A stretch of DNA of 64,000 nt from Hypericum androsaemum (GCA_963995505.1 OZ023186.1:8439570-8503569), one strand, 5' to 3'; shown: positions 49,166-61,184, counted from the first letter of the stretch. The notes: generated by a model from the letters alone, not told the origin. Numbers and translations are program-made.

Positions 49166-49834
49166 TAGGGATAGCAGAAATATCCACACCCTGAGGGTCG
49201 GACCCTACCCTTACCCTACGGGTCTAGGGTATGTTGACTTTGACTGGGTCTAGGGTAGGGTATATGTCCATGTTTAGAAGTAGGGTCTAGGGTAGGGTAT
49301 GAATTCATAGTTAGACCCTGCGGGTGGGACCCTACCCTTACATTTTTACCTTATTTGAGACCCTACCCTAATTAGACCATAATGATAATATATATAATAT
49401 ACTGTATGGTTAACTTTAACGTATTTATTATGTTATTACACAACCAGCTTAGAAGATGTCATGAATAATGGATTACTAGAAGGCGACATTCTATATATTT
49501 ATTTTGTTGAATTGTTTATGTACTTCAAATTTGAAAAAAAAATCTTGTACTATTGAAATTAAATTGCAAAATTTAATATTTCATCAATTTTCTATTGAAT
49601 GTTAATGTGTAACATAGTAGATACCTTGAATTTGTTTGAATTTATATAAAAATTAACTTTTGATTAAAAAATATCAAAATGTAGAACGTTAAAGGGTCGG
49701 ACCCTGCAGACCCTGAAGACCCAGGGTCTTCAGGAGAGTAGGGTATGAATCTAACAATAAAAAATTTGTAGGGTTCGAAGGTAGAGTATGGGTAGGGTCC
49801 TACCAATACCCTACCCTACCCATTGCCATCCCTA
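49166..49834. mobile_element. hAT-type miniature element with CCCTACCC repeats
   Basis: The inverted ends TAGGGATAGC and GCCATCCCTA are flanked by a perfect 8-bp duplication TTTTACCC (49158-49165, 49835-49842). The subterminal parts are full of GGGTAGGG/CCCTACCC and GGACCCTA units. No coding sequence was seen. It starts only 31 bp after the previous hAT element ends. Confidence 0.82.
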
Positions 49835-49842
49835 TTTTACCC

Positions 49843-50267
49843 TATGGGCATTTTTCACGATTTGGCGATGTTGTTTAAAAAATATCAATCAGGTTCAAGT
49901 TATTTATAATTTTATCAAGCTACGGTCCCGCTCATGTCTCGGCGACTTTCATTCCTAACTGGACTGTCACGTCATTAAAACGGTCTCATTTTCGTCTCAC
50001 GTGGCGTTGATGTGTCTTAAAGAAAATTTTCAAAAAAAATCCTATAAAGTTTATATCATCTCCCTCTCCTCCTCTTCCCCCTTCATCTTCTCTCTCTCTC
50101 CTCCTCCACCACCGAAAACATTAGCCTCCTTCGTTCACTCAGTCTCTTCCTCGCCTATATCCAAGCTTTTTTTGCCCTTTATATGCGTATTAGACCAGAA
50201 GTACTCTTGATCTCTTCAGACATAGGTTCAAATTTGCTCGATTTTGATTAATTACTAGACTACCACC
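49843..50267. other. Intergenic stretch, possible leader of a captured gene
   Basis: From about 50055 the strand is CT-rich (CTCCCTCTCCTCCTCTTCC), like a plant 5' leader, and it ends at the ATG of the short ERF-like fragment. Upstream of it nothing was recognised. Confidence 0.4.
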
Positions 50268-50351
50268 ATGCCAAGGCAAAGGCTTGTTAGAATTATCCTC
50301 ACCGACCCGGATGCCACAGACGACGACTCCTCCGGCCTTGAAATACACTAG
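50268..50351 (+). pseudogene. AP2/ERF (CRF-type) N-terminal fragment
   Basis: The ATG at 50268 opens 27 codons reading MPRQRLVRIILTDPDATDDD and then a stop TAG at 50349. The text VRI-DPDATDSS is the conserved N-terminal motif of cytokinin-response-factor-type ERFs, which lie upstream of the AP2 domain. The AP2 domain itself is absent. The fragment stops where the partial kinase copy begins, so it appears to be cut by that duplication. The match is short and made from memory of the family. Confidence 0.55.
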
Positions 50352-52551
50352 AAGTCCATACGAATACATATTGCAAAAGGCAACTAACAAAAGAACAGCT
50401 AACCGAGCCCAGAACGCAGGGGTAACAAGACACGCCAGAAGTCTAAGTCATGTAGGAAATCTGCCATTTACTTGTCTTCAGATCTAATTCAGAGGATCCA
50501 CCCACATTAATTCTATTACAAAAAGCAGGTATAAAACCTTTTCAACTTGCACTCATTTGCTACACTAGTATAAAAGTTCACACTCATTTGCCCTAGGAAA
50601 CAGTTGCAAAAAAGCCCCTCGTAATGCCACCATAATAAAAAGGAGACCCGGTTACAAATACTGAAGAGAAGCAACACCATCCAATTAGGCTTAAGAACTT
50701 TTCCACTGGAATAAACAAAAGTACTTCACAGTTACGAAACAAAAAGAGACATGAAGCGTACATGCCAAACCGGTTGTAGTACACACCACTCACCACTCAC
50801 GAGATTACATACAGAAGTTTATGATGCTTTTAACACCATAATACAAAATAAAAACTATCCCATATCAAGTTTGTTATGCTAGCTACAAATCACCAATATC
50901 TACTGTTGGCCTTCAAAAGAAAGCACTACTTCTGAGGAAATACGAAGCTGGAAAATGTTTCAGGAAAGAAGCACCAAGCTGAGGGATGGAGAAGCAAAGT
51001 AAAAGTATGGAGCCAATGGCAACTCTTGAGGCCCACATTAGATTTTGTAAATAAATTACCATACTAAAAATTTAACTACAAATAAAGTGCATGTCAATTC
51101 GTCTTACTTAAGACTTGATTCACTTAAATTTTGAAGATACTGTCAACGTCATGCCAGATCTGTCATTGACAAGATGTGACTAGTAAAAGCCATTTCTAGT
51201 AAATTTATCCGCCACGGCCAAGTCATCATTGGAAATAAGGCATATAGTCCCCACCAAAGCACAAGCAGAAAACGAAGAAGTTTGGAAAATTTTTGAAGAT
51301 ACTACCATTGGCTGATAACTCAAATGAAATAGTTTTGCAATGGAACCAAGCAAAACTGGTGTCAAGCCCCAGAAACAGGTCAAACAGAACACATACAGAT
51401 ATAAATGATACTAAAGAAGCACACACATTACCTACTGAAGGTAACATAGATGATAGCGCTACATCTTCTCACCAGAGTTACATTGCATGTCTAAACAATA
51501 GAATACGATAGCAATGAATGAATGAGTAGAGAGACTTACGGAGCCATCCAACGGTACGTCCCAGTTTCGGGCGTCATTCCCTCTGTCTGTACCTCAATGC
51601 GGGCAACACCAAAATCAGCAATTTTTATTGATTTATCAGCGGCAATAAGTAAATTATCTGACTTCAAATCCCGGTGAATAAACCCGCGCCCATGAACAAA
51701 AGCCATACCCCTTGCAACATCCAATGCCTGCTTAATAGCCAATTTCAATGGCACTGCTCGATTTACTCTCTTCATCAAGAAATTGCGAACTGAACCTCCT
51801 TTCGCATACTCGGTTACAATACACCAAACCATGGGCTTACGACAAGCACCAAGAAACCGTACTATATTCGAATGCTTCAGGTTTGCAAGCATCATGACTT
51901 CCTGCTGAAACTGTTGCTCCATAACTTGTGCTTTTTCAGGACTGTTTTCAGGTCTCTCTAGAATCTTAATAGCGACATCCTCTCCATTGTATGTTCCTCG
52001 ATACAACTTTCCAAAAGCACCTTGAGCAAAAGCAGTGCCCATATTGAGCTTTCTCAAATCAATAGCCCATTCATCATAAGTTGCTAATCCCTCAGTTGGA
52101 TACCTATCATCCATCAAAGCCTGTACCAATGCATCATCATTTAGTGCATGAGTGACCTTCCCTGGACGAAACACACTCTGACCAACAGAAGGGTTGTAAG
52201 GTTTCAAACCAGGATGCCTCAAGATGTGGGTTAGAGAATCACTGGATCCCACACTACTATTGTCAACCGACATTGACACAGACCCACCAGCATTGCTAGT
52301 TTGTAGGCTATCGATGGACATGTTTGTATCCTCACCGAGCTTTGGGTAAAACCCTTGCGTGAAATCATAGTAGTTGTTATCACTGTTGTGATTTGCCCCA
52401 ACGAGTCCGACAAACTTTGGCCCCTCTACCATTTTTCCAATCATGAACGAGTCAGGGGAAAATGCTGCAGATTCGAATTCGTAGGTAAACTCTTCAGATA
52501 AACTTGATTGCGGTGTCTTTACTGCATGTGCACTAGGATCAAACAGACATG
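50348..52551 (-). repeat. Partial duplicate of the Raf-like kinase gene
   Basis: This block is homologous to 41510-43930 (intron 1 plus coding exon 1) and has the same orientation. Similarity starts at TAGAAG...AATACATATT (50348; original 41510). It ends after CAAACAGACA (52551; original about 43928). The intron copy is about 200 bp shorter than the original through small deletions. The last coding exon and the leader are not included. Confidence 0.92.
51540..52444 (-). pseudogene. Truncated Raf-like kinase copy (first coding exon only)
   Basis: The 905-nt exon matches 42921-43825 at equal length, is uninterrupted from ATG to the donor GGCTCC|GTAAG, and encodes residues 1-301. About ten amino acids differ, mostly in the first 130 residues. 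Within the kinase domain the clear changes are HPNIV to HSNIV and one Val to Ile. The P-loop, VAIK lysine, HRDLKSDN and DFG are intact. The exon for the rest of the C-lobe is missing, so no complete kinase can be made. A truncated protein reading into the intron is possible if transcribed, but no promoter is evident. Confidence 0.88.
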
Positions 52552-53255
52552 ATTTAATTAACAATTTATTATTAAACGAAATAAGATGAATAAAATATAT
52601 ACAAACATGCGATATTATGGTAGTTTAAGATTTAACCCTAACACTAATCCTAAATTTAAGATGAATTAATTCAAATTTGATTTGAATTCGGTAGTTTATA
52701 ATTCGTAGTAGTTCTTAGACTAATCGAATACAATTTAAGATTTTGATGAATTCAAACAAATTACACGCGTGTCTCAACCAACTTCTTAACTTGCAACAAT
52801 TTTAAAAATTGCTTCTTCATTCTTTACTATTTTCCTTTTTCTATTCAGCAACACCCTATGACTCACTTTACTGGATAGGCCGTGGACGGGTACAAACATG
52901 GTTTTAAAAAATGCAGTCCCATTGATTGAACCGATCAGAATCCAGACGGACCGAGCGATCGTTGAGCGTACAACTGCTAGACGTAGGTTGCTGAGTACCA
53001 ATGTTTTCATCGCCGAGGGAATCAACCGTCAATTATTTTTAATCCGGTGACTTATTTCGTCAATGCGATGTTATTATGAGCCGTAGTGATGTTTCTTGGG
53101 CTTGTTGAGATTCACGTGTATAGTGTTCACAGTTCTTCCGAGTTATAACCCACGTGGCACGTGGATTATAGGTCTCTCCATTGTAATGAGCTTACTAGGA
53201 ATTGCTCTTTGATGTCATTGTTGAAAAGGGAAGTAAAAGATTGGAAATTGGGTTT
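52552..53255. other. AT-rich spacer
   Basis: The section near 52895-52985 (GGTTTTAAAAAATGCAG, GGACCGAGCGATCG) vaguely resembles the ends of the element at 45155 but has no clear partner. The frame 52786-53025 (minus) is unrecognised. Confidence 0.35.
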
Positions 53256-53264
53256 GTGATTGTG

Positions 53265-54471
53265 GGTTTTTTACCAATATGGTACTACAGTACCAATTTA
53301 TTACCAAAATGGTACTATTGAAAATATTTCGAGAATGGTGTCCCTTTTCAAGATTGAAAATTTTTTTTGACCTGGGGACCCTAGATCGAAAAAAAATTTC
53401 GACTTGGGAACAAAATCGAAAAAAAATTTGACTTTCATTATCGAAAAAATATTTTCAACCTGGGACCAAAATCGAAAAAAAATTCGACCTGGGTCACTTT
53501 AATGCACACTCTCTCCTCCCGGTCTCTCTCTTTCCCCTTTTTTCCTCCCTCTCTCACGCACTTTCTCTCTCCCCTCGGTTTCCTCACCCCTCTATCTCAC
53601 TTCTAGTTTTTTCCCCTCTCTCTTCTAGTTTATTATTGTTTGTGTATTTATTAAAAAGTCAATTCTATTTATTTTGTCTCTGTTAAATTCTATAATTTTA
53701 ATCAATTTTTTTATTTTAAAAAATATTACATGTTTATTTATTCATGAAATTTATTTAAATGATGTTACCATATTTTAAAATTTTACGTACGTCGAATCTA
53801 AATTACTCGGTCGAGTGAGTGAGTCCGAATTCTAAATTGTATATATAAAAAATGATATAAATTTGGATTCAATATTGTAAATAGTCATTTTAAATTAGAC
53901 AATAAAATAATGAATTTGTAAAAATAATCCTTCCCATTTGTAATACAATTTTAAATATTTGATTTGTGATAGTGAATATTGCTGGATGAAATAATTTATT
54001 CATATTACACATAAATTTTACCTTTTAAAGTTGAAATATTGTTTAAGTAGAACAAGTATCATTTATAGTAGACAAGTTATTTAAATGAATTTCATGAACA
54101 AATAAATATTTGATATTTTTTGAAATAAATTAAGAATTGATTTAGAATTGGAGAATTTAAGAGAGATAAGAGTAAATGGAATTGACTTTTTAGTAAATTA
54201 AAAAAAATAGAAGTGAGATAGAGGGAAAGTGAGGAGAGAGAGAGAGAGCGCGCGTGCGCTTGAGGGAGGGAGGAAAAAAGGGGAAGAGAGAGGGGGAGGG
54301 AGGAGAGAGAGTGCAAAAAGTGACCCAGGTCGAATATTTTTTTCGATTAGGGTCTCAAGGTCGAAATTTTTTTTCAATCTTGAAAAAAGACATCATTCTC
54401 GGAATATTTTCAATAGTAATACTATTTTGGTAATAAATTGGTATTGTAGCACCATATTGATAAAAAAATCC
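53265..54471. mobile_element. Mutator-like foldback element
   Basis: The ends GGTTTTTTACCAATATGG and CCATATTGATAAAAAAATCC are inverted repeats with a perfect 9-bp duplication GTGATTGTG (53256-53264, 54472-54480). Inverted similarity persists inward for several hundred bases on both sides (to about 53770 and from about 54050), so most of the element folds back on itself. The left arm has a tandem array of about four units with ATCGAAAAAAAATTCGAC-like text (53375-53490) where the right arm has one. No gene is encoded. Confidence 0.85.
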
Positions 54472-54480
54472 GTGATTGTG

Positions 54481-57323
54481 GAGTTTGTTGAAGCAGTGAT
54501 CGGGATACAAGCGGGTAATTCCAACACCTGCCGGCCTTCCTTGAGGCTGAGTAAGTGTAAACCACTTCGGGTGGATTCCAACTTTTGCAAAAATACATCT
54601 TTTACTTATTAAAAAAAAACCGCCTCGGGTGGGTGCGAAGTGATTCTTGCTTCGTCGAGCCAAAGGAAGCAGGACCTTATTGCAAGCATCAGTGAAAAAG
54701 CATCTGACCTCTCTTCTCTTCGTGTTTGATGCGCTTGGCACTTTGTGAGTAAAAAAAAGTACACTTTAGTACCTTTAGTTTTAGCTTTTCTTCCATGCTT
54801 TTAAGCTCATACATAACCTTCAAACTTAGTAATAAGAAAAACCAACCTAACACCAAGCTCCTAGTAAACCTTCGAACCTTGAAACCTAATTCAAAAAATC
54901 CTTCAAACCTAAATCGTTGAACACAATCTAAACTAATTTTTTTTCAAAGGCATACTTATTAAACTCCTTAAAGGATTACATCACCAGAAACATGAACTGA
55001 CCAACCCTTCCAAGACCTCCAACGTGAAACAGCAGAACTACAAGTGGTAGTAGGGCAACGACAACTGCCCGAAAGGCAACACATCGAACCAACTTCTAGT
55101 CAGAAACCGACAATACCCCATGATAAAAAAGCCGATAAATTTCACTGCTTTTTATCCCAAAACCATAATCGGCTACAAATCCACATTAAAAATCATCTAA
55201 TTCATCCAGATCCAGCACTCCGATCTATAGCGAAGTGAGTCGGCGTCGAGGAGCACACATTTGACCGCAAGGAGGAGTTGGAAGGAGCGAGACCGCCGAT
55301 GTGTCCTCACGGAGGAGTATGTGATAAAATGTTTATCATGTCTGGATGTGTTGTTGTTATTTCAGTTTGTTTTCATGTATTATGTTATATTAGACAAGTG
55401 CAAGAACTTCTATGCTGCTTTTATTTAGATGGACATGACATGACAGAACACAAATTTTTGTCATCTATTATGTTTGGTGCAAAAAAGACTTCGAAAAAAT
55501 GAAAAGTTGTCCGAACCCACCTTCAATTTTTTATCCCATCTATTTTCATGGGGCAAAAAATCTTGTCCAAAGACAGAAATTTTCTATGATGTTATTTATT
55601 ACCTTTAACTTTTTCCCTTTTTATCTTCTTCATCATTTTTAACTTAACTAAAAGAGATTATTTTCTCAAATATTTGATATATTTTCTTTTTGCTGTCCGA
55701 TTTTTTCCAAATTACAATTCAAATATTTTAATTATCACAAATTTATATTTTCGGATACAAACGACTTTTGATAGGTTTAATATAATTGATATGGTACATA
55801 TTTTTTAAATAAATATTAACCTAAACTAATTTTGATTTGATTTATTATAATTGATTTAATATATTGTATTTGCTATAAATATTTGATTTTTTTAATTAAT
55901 AAAGGCTCGTAATTTAAAAAATATTTCATTCTTGAAAAAAATTAAGACTAATGATTTTTGTTAGATTACTGAAGGGTAGATTTATCTTTAACCGAATTTC
56001 AGGCTAAACTATTACTTGTAACAAAAAATCTTACGAAACACTGGACAGGACTACCAGTAGTTCTGTCTTATTGTCGATCCTTGTTGATTTATCTAATTTC
56101 CTTATACCATATCACCTAACAATTTTTTTAGTATTTTCCATATTATTTCATACTAGAGATGGTAACATTTATAATAAAAAACTTAACAAAAAATTATTAG
56201 AAAGGCGATCTATAAACATGTCAATTCTTTTTTTATATTTTAATTTTTTAAAATTATCTAAGCAAATTAAAATAAAATTCATTTGATATCAGAACAACTA
56301 TGAAACAAACAATATACCTGATGTATACGTTAGAGTATAGTGGCCATTGAATACGTTTAGGATACCGGGCAAGATGCCCAAAATGAAAATAGATAGGAGA
56401 CAACCTACTAACAGGTCGTCTTCTATATTATACGATTAAATTGTGTTATTTTTAGGGAGGCAAACCATCATCTCTATTATTATATTTTCTTTTTATTAGG
56501 TGCAGACAAGGAGTTGACCCAAGTATAGGTCGACTCTTTTTTTAAAATTGAATTAAATTTTAATCTATTTTGAAAATATATTAAGTCTTTGTCTATTTAA
56601 GGAATATATCTATATTTTTAAATCTATTTAAAAAAAATCTCATTCAATTCTCCTCTATATAGCAAAATAGTTTCAGCCTAGGTCGTTGTATTAGTATGAC
56701 TTGTGATTCAGATGGCGCGGGAGACGTCAAGGTGAATTTCTAACTTATCGAAGAGCTCTTTCTCTTATACAGGCTTTTTCCACTGGAATTTAGCGCATGA
56801 TATTTATTGAGGTCGACCGTTGTAATCTCAAAAGAGAGGTTTCCCTGTAAGATAAGAATAGTGGTAGCCATCGCGATGATGAGTTAGACAAGAGGCTGGC
56901 GTATGGCTAGAATATTATTTATAATGTAATTGTACTTTATTTTTTATTTTTATAGCCCCTCAATTTCAAAAGAAAAACCTAAATAATTGACTTACTTTTA
57001 TATATTACCAAATAACGTATAAACTGGTTTTGATACGGTCGGTTGTCCATTTTCTGTCGTATCCCACTAATTAATTAAATTGTAAATAATTAATTAATTA
57101 GAGTTGGATTTGAATGGTACCAAAATTTAAAATTAACTTCAATACTAAGAAAAATAATAATGGTTTTGCGAAATAATTTCGCGGTCGAAGAAGATAATAA
57201 AAAAAGTGTCCAACACTTAAAAATAACTAAGAAGATTCTAATGTTTAATATAGCCGAAATGTCCAATACTTAGTTGTGAGGAACAGGAAACTATAATGAA
57301 TAATTAAAATTTATGAGGGAGCA
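54481..57323. other. Long AT-rich gene-free stretch
   Basis: At about 54755 the text AAAGTACACTTTAGTACC resembles the outer end of the Mutator-like family at 10518, without a partner. Short open frames (55044-55238, 55278-55502, 56071-56286) carry no recognisable domain. The bases 55600-56300 and 56900-57320 are very AT-rich. Confidence 0.4.
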
Positions 57324-57332
57324 AACTATAAT

Positions 57333-58833
57333 GGGAAAAGTCCTAAAAAGTACATTGTAGTTTCAGACTTTCAGAATTAAGACCATGTGGTTTCAAATTG
57401 AAAATTTAGTACCCTATAGTTTACAAACTTTTTCTCGGGCAGGTCCCGAGTAGCTGCCCTGCCGAATATGCTCGAAACCAACCATTTTCGTGCCCACGTG
57501 GCTGACACATGGCAAGTGATTGGATTAAGTCGACGATTACATGTCGTTTGATAAATTACTATTTAGTCCCAAATTTGTTTTTATTTTTTTAAAACCCATT
57601 ATTTAAATTCTATAAAACCCATTTTTTCACCACAACGAAGACAATGAGTTAATTGGTGACCATTCATCAACACCGCCTGCCTCACCATGAACATAAAATA
57701 TCAATTTTCTAATCTAACATACAAAGACAATAGTGGAATCCTCGTCCGCCATCTCTGCCAGCATACAAAGACAATCGTCGCCGCCACCGAGAAGTTGGTC
57801 GTCCATTATCGGGAGGCTAGTCGTCCGTGGTTGGGAGGCTGGTCGTCATTGTTTCCCCTTCGGTCTCGATTTGATTCCTTGGTAGGCTGTTCATTTGACC
57901 TCGCCGTTGGAGTCCTGTCAGATATTCTCCATCGCCGACCTCAATCTCCATCTTTTCCTATCGGACGTGCCTTATAGATCCAAATCAAGATTCAACAAAA
58001 GAAAGGCACAATTTTGGGTTAAGGAGAATCAAACCCCGCCGTCAGAGTCCTGGTTAGTGAGGCCGTGCTTGCCATACTGCTCGATGAGGAAGTCAAGGGT
58101 TTCAGGGGAGAGAGAGGGGCGGCAGCGGGAAAGGAGGGGCCACATGGAGGAGTAGCGGCAGCAGCGAAATCCCAGATGGTATATGTTGAAATTGTAAAAC
58201 CCAACTACAACCCCAGCTAATTTCGACGTAGATGAGTCGCGGTGGAGGACGATGTTGTAATCGAAATTACTGGTCAACCATGTTTGAAAACATTGAGGAG
58301 ATGGAATTATTAAAATCCAGATGGCACATGTTGAAATCATTTGTTTGATTTTGTTCGTAGGTTGGACAGGGAAGAAGATGCATTTTTATGATTTTTTATG
58401 GCAATTAGGGGAGGTGGGTCGTTCCCAGTTCCCAGGAAATTATGGTTTTTTTTTTGGTGGAGAGCTAGGGATTTATGGTTTTGACGGTGGAAATTTTAGA
58501 GGAGGAGAGAAGGCCAAGAAGGTGGGATTGTATTGTTTGGAGGAAGAAGAAACTAGGGATTATTTTGAATTGTTTTTGAAAAATTATAAAACTTAGGGAT
58601 TATTTTGGTAATTTATCGTATTACATGTCATCATCAACTAAACTCAATTGTCGCCACGTGTCTGCCACGTCGGGTAAAAATGACAGCGTTTCAAGCCCAT
58701 TTGGCCGGGCAACTACCCTGGACCTGCCCGAGAAAAAGTTTGTAAACCACAGGGTACTAAATTCCCAATTTGAAACCATACGGCTTTAATTCTGAAAGTC
58801 TGAAACTATAGGGTACTTTTTAGGACTTTTCCC
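57333..58833. mobile_element. Mutator-like miniature inverted-repeat element (family D)
   Basis: The ends GGGAAAAGTCCTAAAAAGTA and TACTTTTTAGGACTTTTCCC are inverted repeats of about 210 bp. A perfect 9-bp duplication AACTATAAT flanks them (57324-57332, 58834-58842). Both arms have a hairpin with stem CTCGGG/CCCGAG about 101 bp from the end (57434-57450 on the left). The interior has GC-richer open frames (57687-57977, 57895-58155 plus; 58029-58340 minus) with no recognised domain. It is 1501 bp long and non-autonomous. Confidence 0.9.
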
Positions 58834-58842
58834 AACTATAAT

Positions 58843-59452
58843 TTATCTAGGGACTAAACTAAGCTTTTATCAAATTTTAACTCTAGCTTCGCCTATAAAA
58901 GAAGCCTGGACGAAACCCTAAAGTCTACTCTTCTGAAAAGCCATTTTTCTCTATTTCAAGGTAGAGGAGATCTTCCGGGCGAGCCCAGGAATGAGGGAGA
59001 ACACGACAACACTCTCCCAGATGCTAGGATAAGCTATCGCGTGTCTGAATTGTTGTGAACCCGTAAGAAATTGTAGTGGTTGATTGATCACGAAATTGTA
59101 GAGACTTGAGGAGGATGCCGAAAATTATGGGAGACAAGTGGAGTTATTATGAATCCCAAGCTGGTGAGAATTAATATAATGTATTGAGATGTCAAGTTGC
59201 TAAAATTCTCTTTGTAATCTCAGCTTATAATCTAACTATATTTGGACACAAATCCGTTCTAGTGACTAATGGCTTTGCTTTATTGAATCTCAATAACTAA
59301 CTTATTAAATATTAGTACATTATATTAAACTCTAAGACTTCTAAAAAAAATTATATTAAACCTTATAATGTATGAATTTTTTTCCTAAATATAAGGCATG
59401 TCGTATGCTAACTACTCCTCCATTTAAGAAAGATTTTTTTGTTATTTTTTAG
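58843..59452. other. Spacer with an orphan promoter-like segment
   Basis: Apart from the TATA/telo-box stretch described separately, this is AT-rich DNA without recognised genes. Confidence 0.35.
58893..58924 (+). promoter_or_regulatory. Orphan TATA plus telo-box promoter-like segment
   Basis: CTATAAAAG is followed 14 bases later by AAACCCTAAAG, a telo-box. TATA and telo-box together just upstream of a start site is common in plant ribosomal-protein and translation genes. A leader-like stretch continues to about 59040, but no open frame follows. Confidence 0.3.
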
Positions 59453-59690
59453 GGAAAAAGTTTACTTTAGTATCTTATTGTATCACTAAAATCACTTAGA
59501 TACTATGTAGTTCTAAAATCATCAATTCGGTCCAACTTATTCTAATTTTTAAAAATCTGGTTTGCGATATTTTGGACAAACAGTGTTGTTTTGATGCATA
59601 CATGGAGCGCCAAGTGGTAGTGATTGTGATTAGTTGATAGTGACGTTGCGGTGAATAAATTACCAAAACAGTCACTCTTAATTTATATTT
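59453..59690. mobile_element. Truncated end of the 10518-family Mutator-like element
   Basis: AGGGAAAAAGTTTACTTTAGTATCTTATTG and the 90 bases after it follow the left arm at 10518 (CACT, ATACTA, CCAACTTATTC). The opposite end was not found. This listing describes similarity seen by eye only. Confidence 0.45.
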
Positions 59691-59696
59691 GGGATA

Positions 59697-59890
59697 ATTA
59701 CATATAAAACTTTAAGGTATAGTAAAATAGACGTTTGAGACCCTCGAATTTGGCTACTGAATTTTAATTCCTTATAGTTTGATTTTGATTATACTATCGA
59801 GTCTCTGTCTGACATCAGCGACCAATTTTTCATAGAAATGACATTTCTACCCTTAAGAGAGAAAAAAAATTAAAAAACCATTAATTTCCT
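59697..59890. mobile_element. Truncated arm related to families A and B
   Basis: GGATAATTACATATAAAACTT is followed by text resembling the arms at 333 and 2015, including CTGACATCAGCG at about 59810, AGAAATGACATTTCTACCCTT and a CTCTCTCCCCC tract. The right arm was not found. Confidence 0.4.
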
Positions 59891-61100
59891 CTCTCCCCCT
59901 ACCGACTTCAATTTCCAAGCCGGCCTTCAACACGGACCGGTTCCCACCAAGCCAGACCTCCGAGAATTAAATGGACGACGACTTGGATGAGGCCGTCATA
60001 GACCCCGAGCCAGAGGATGGCGAGGATCTCTTGGCCGAAAATTGAAAGTAAGCCGTCGTCAATCGAGACGAACCTGAGACCCCCGGCCTGATTTCCCACC
60101 GTCGTCCGCCGTCCACGATCCTCGCACGTCGTCCCTGTCCTTTGGTTCAATGTAATAATCCGATTCGCCCCTCCAGTTGCGGCGAAGAGGGCATGCTTGT
60201 CAATGCGACGGCGAGCTGTTGGTTCCTTCTTCGGTTGTCAAGTTTGAAGAGGTCGATTGACAATATGTAAACAGGTGGATTTGAGCATTTCCTCGGCTTT
60301 GGTTGTTGCCGTTTTGGGCTGTGTCCATTACGCTTTTCGATGTTACAGACTAATTGGTTTGGGCGATTGAATTGGGTCCAGGGCCAGGATTGTGCTTGTC
60401 TTGCGATTGATCTTTAATTGTTTTTAATTGTTTTCTACATCCAGATGTAGAAAACGCATATGAAATCCAGTTGAAGGTATGTACCGTTGGTCGATTCCTC
60501 ATTACTTTGGTCAAATTAGGATTCGTACCTAGGGTTGGGAAATTGGGGGAGAAATCTTTGGACTATCTATTGTGTGACCGGATCCAACTAGATAACTGGA
60601 TAAATAATTAATTTCTTCTTAGTTCATATAAAATTTAACCCCACCAAAGACTAACTTATATAGGTTATTAATTAAATAATTAATTTCTCCCTCGTCTTTA
60701 TTATTGATTCGAATTTTTATTGAGAATTGCAAAAGTAAACTCACTTTATTGAGAATTTAAAAATACTAGTTAAAATATCACTATATTTATTGAGAATAAA
60801 TAACAAATATGATTTTTCATATTTTTATATTACGTGTTACTAAATTAGATTGAAAAAAATAAATAATAAAAATAATAGTAAGATATTAGTGACCAGGGAA
60901 AGTGCCATTGAGTTCTAACTTCTACGGTAGACTAATATCTTCTATTCAAAATATTATATCTTTTTCTACAACAGGGATTAAGTTAATTTAGTTGTCCGAA
61001 TTGGGACCAACTTAGGATTTGTGTCTAAAGCACCTTATTGGATCAAACATTGAACACCGGTCCAAATTATGAAACACCCCCTTTCCGTATGTACGTAGTA
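59891..61100. other. Intergenic stretch before the F-box gene
   Basis: A GC-richer patch (59900-60200, minus-strand frame 59908-60150) is probably the interior of the truncated element. The remainder is AT-rich and unrecognised. Confidence 0.4.
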
Positions 61101-61115
61101 TTAGGAGAATTCATC

Positions 61116-61133
61116 TTATATATATATATAAAA
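61116..61133 (+). promoter_or_regulatory. TATA box of the F-box gene
   Basis: A TATATATATATATAAA run ends about 52 bp before the ATG at 61185. The spacing implies a very short leader starting near 61155. Confidence 0.65.
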
Positions 61134-61184
61134 GTTGTCTTGCTCAAATTGCAATCCCATTCTAAACACTAATTATCAGAAACA

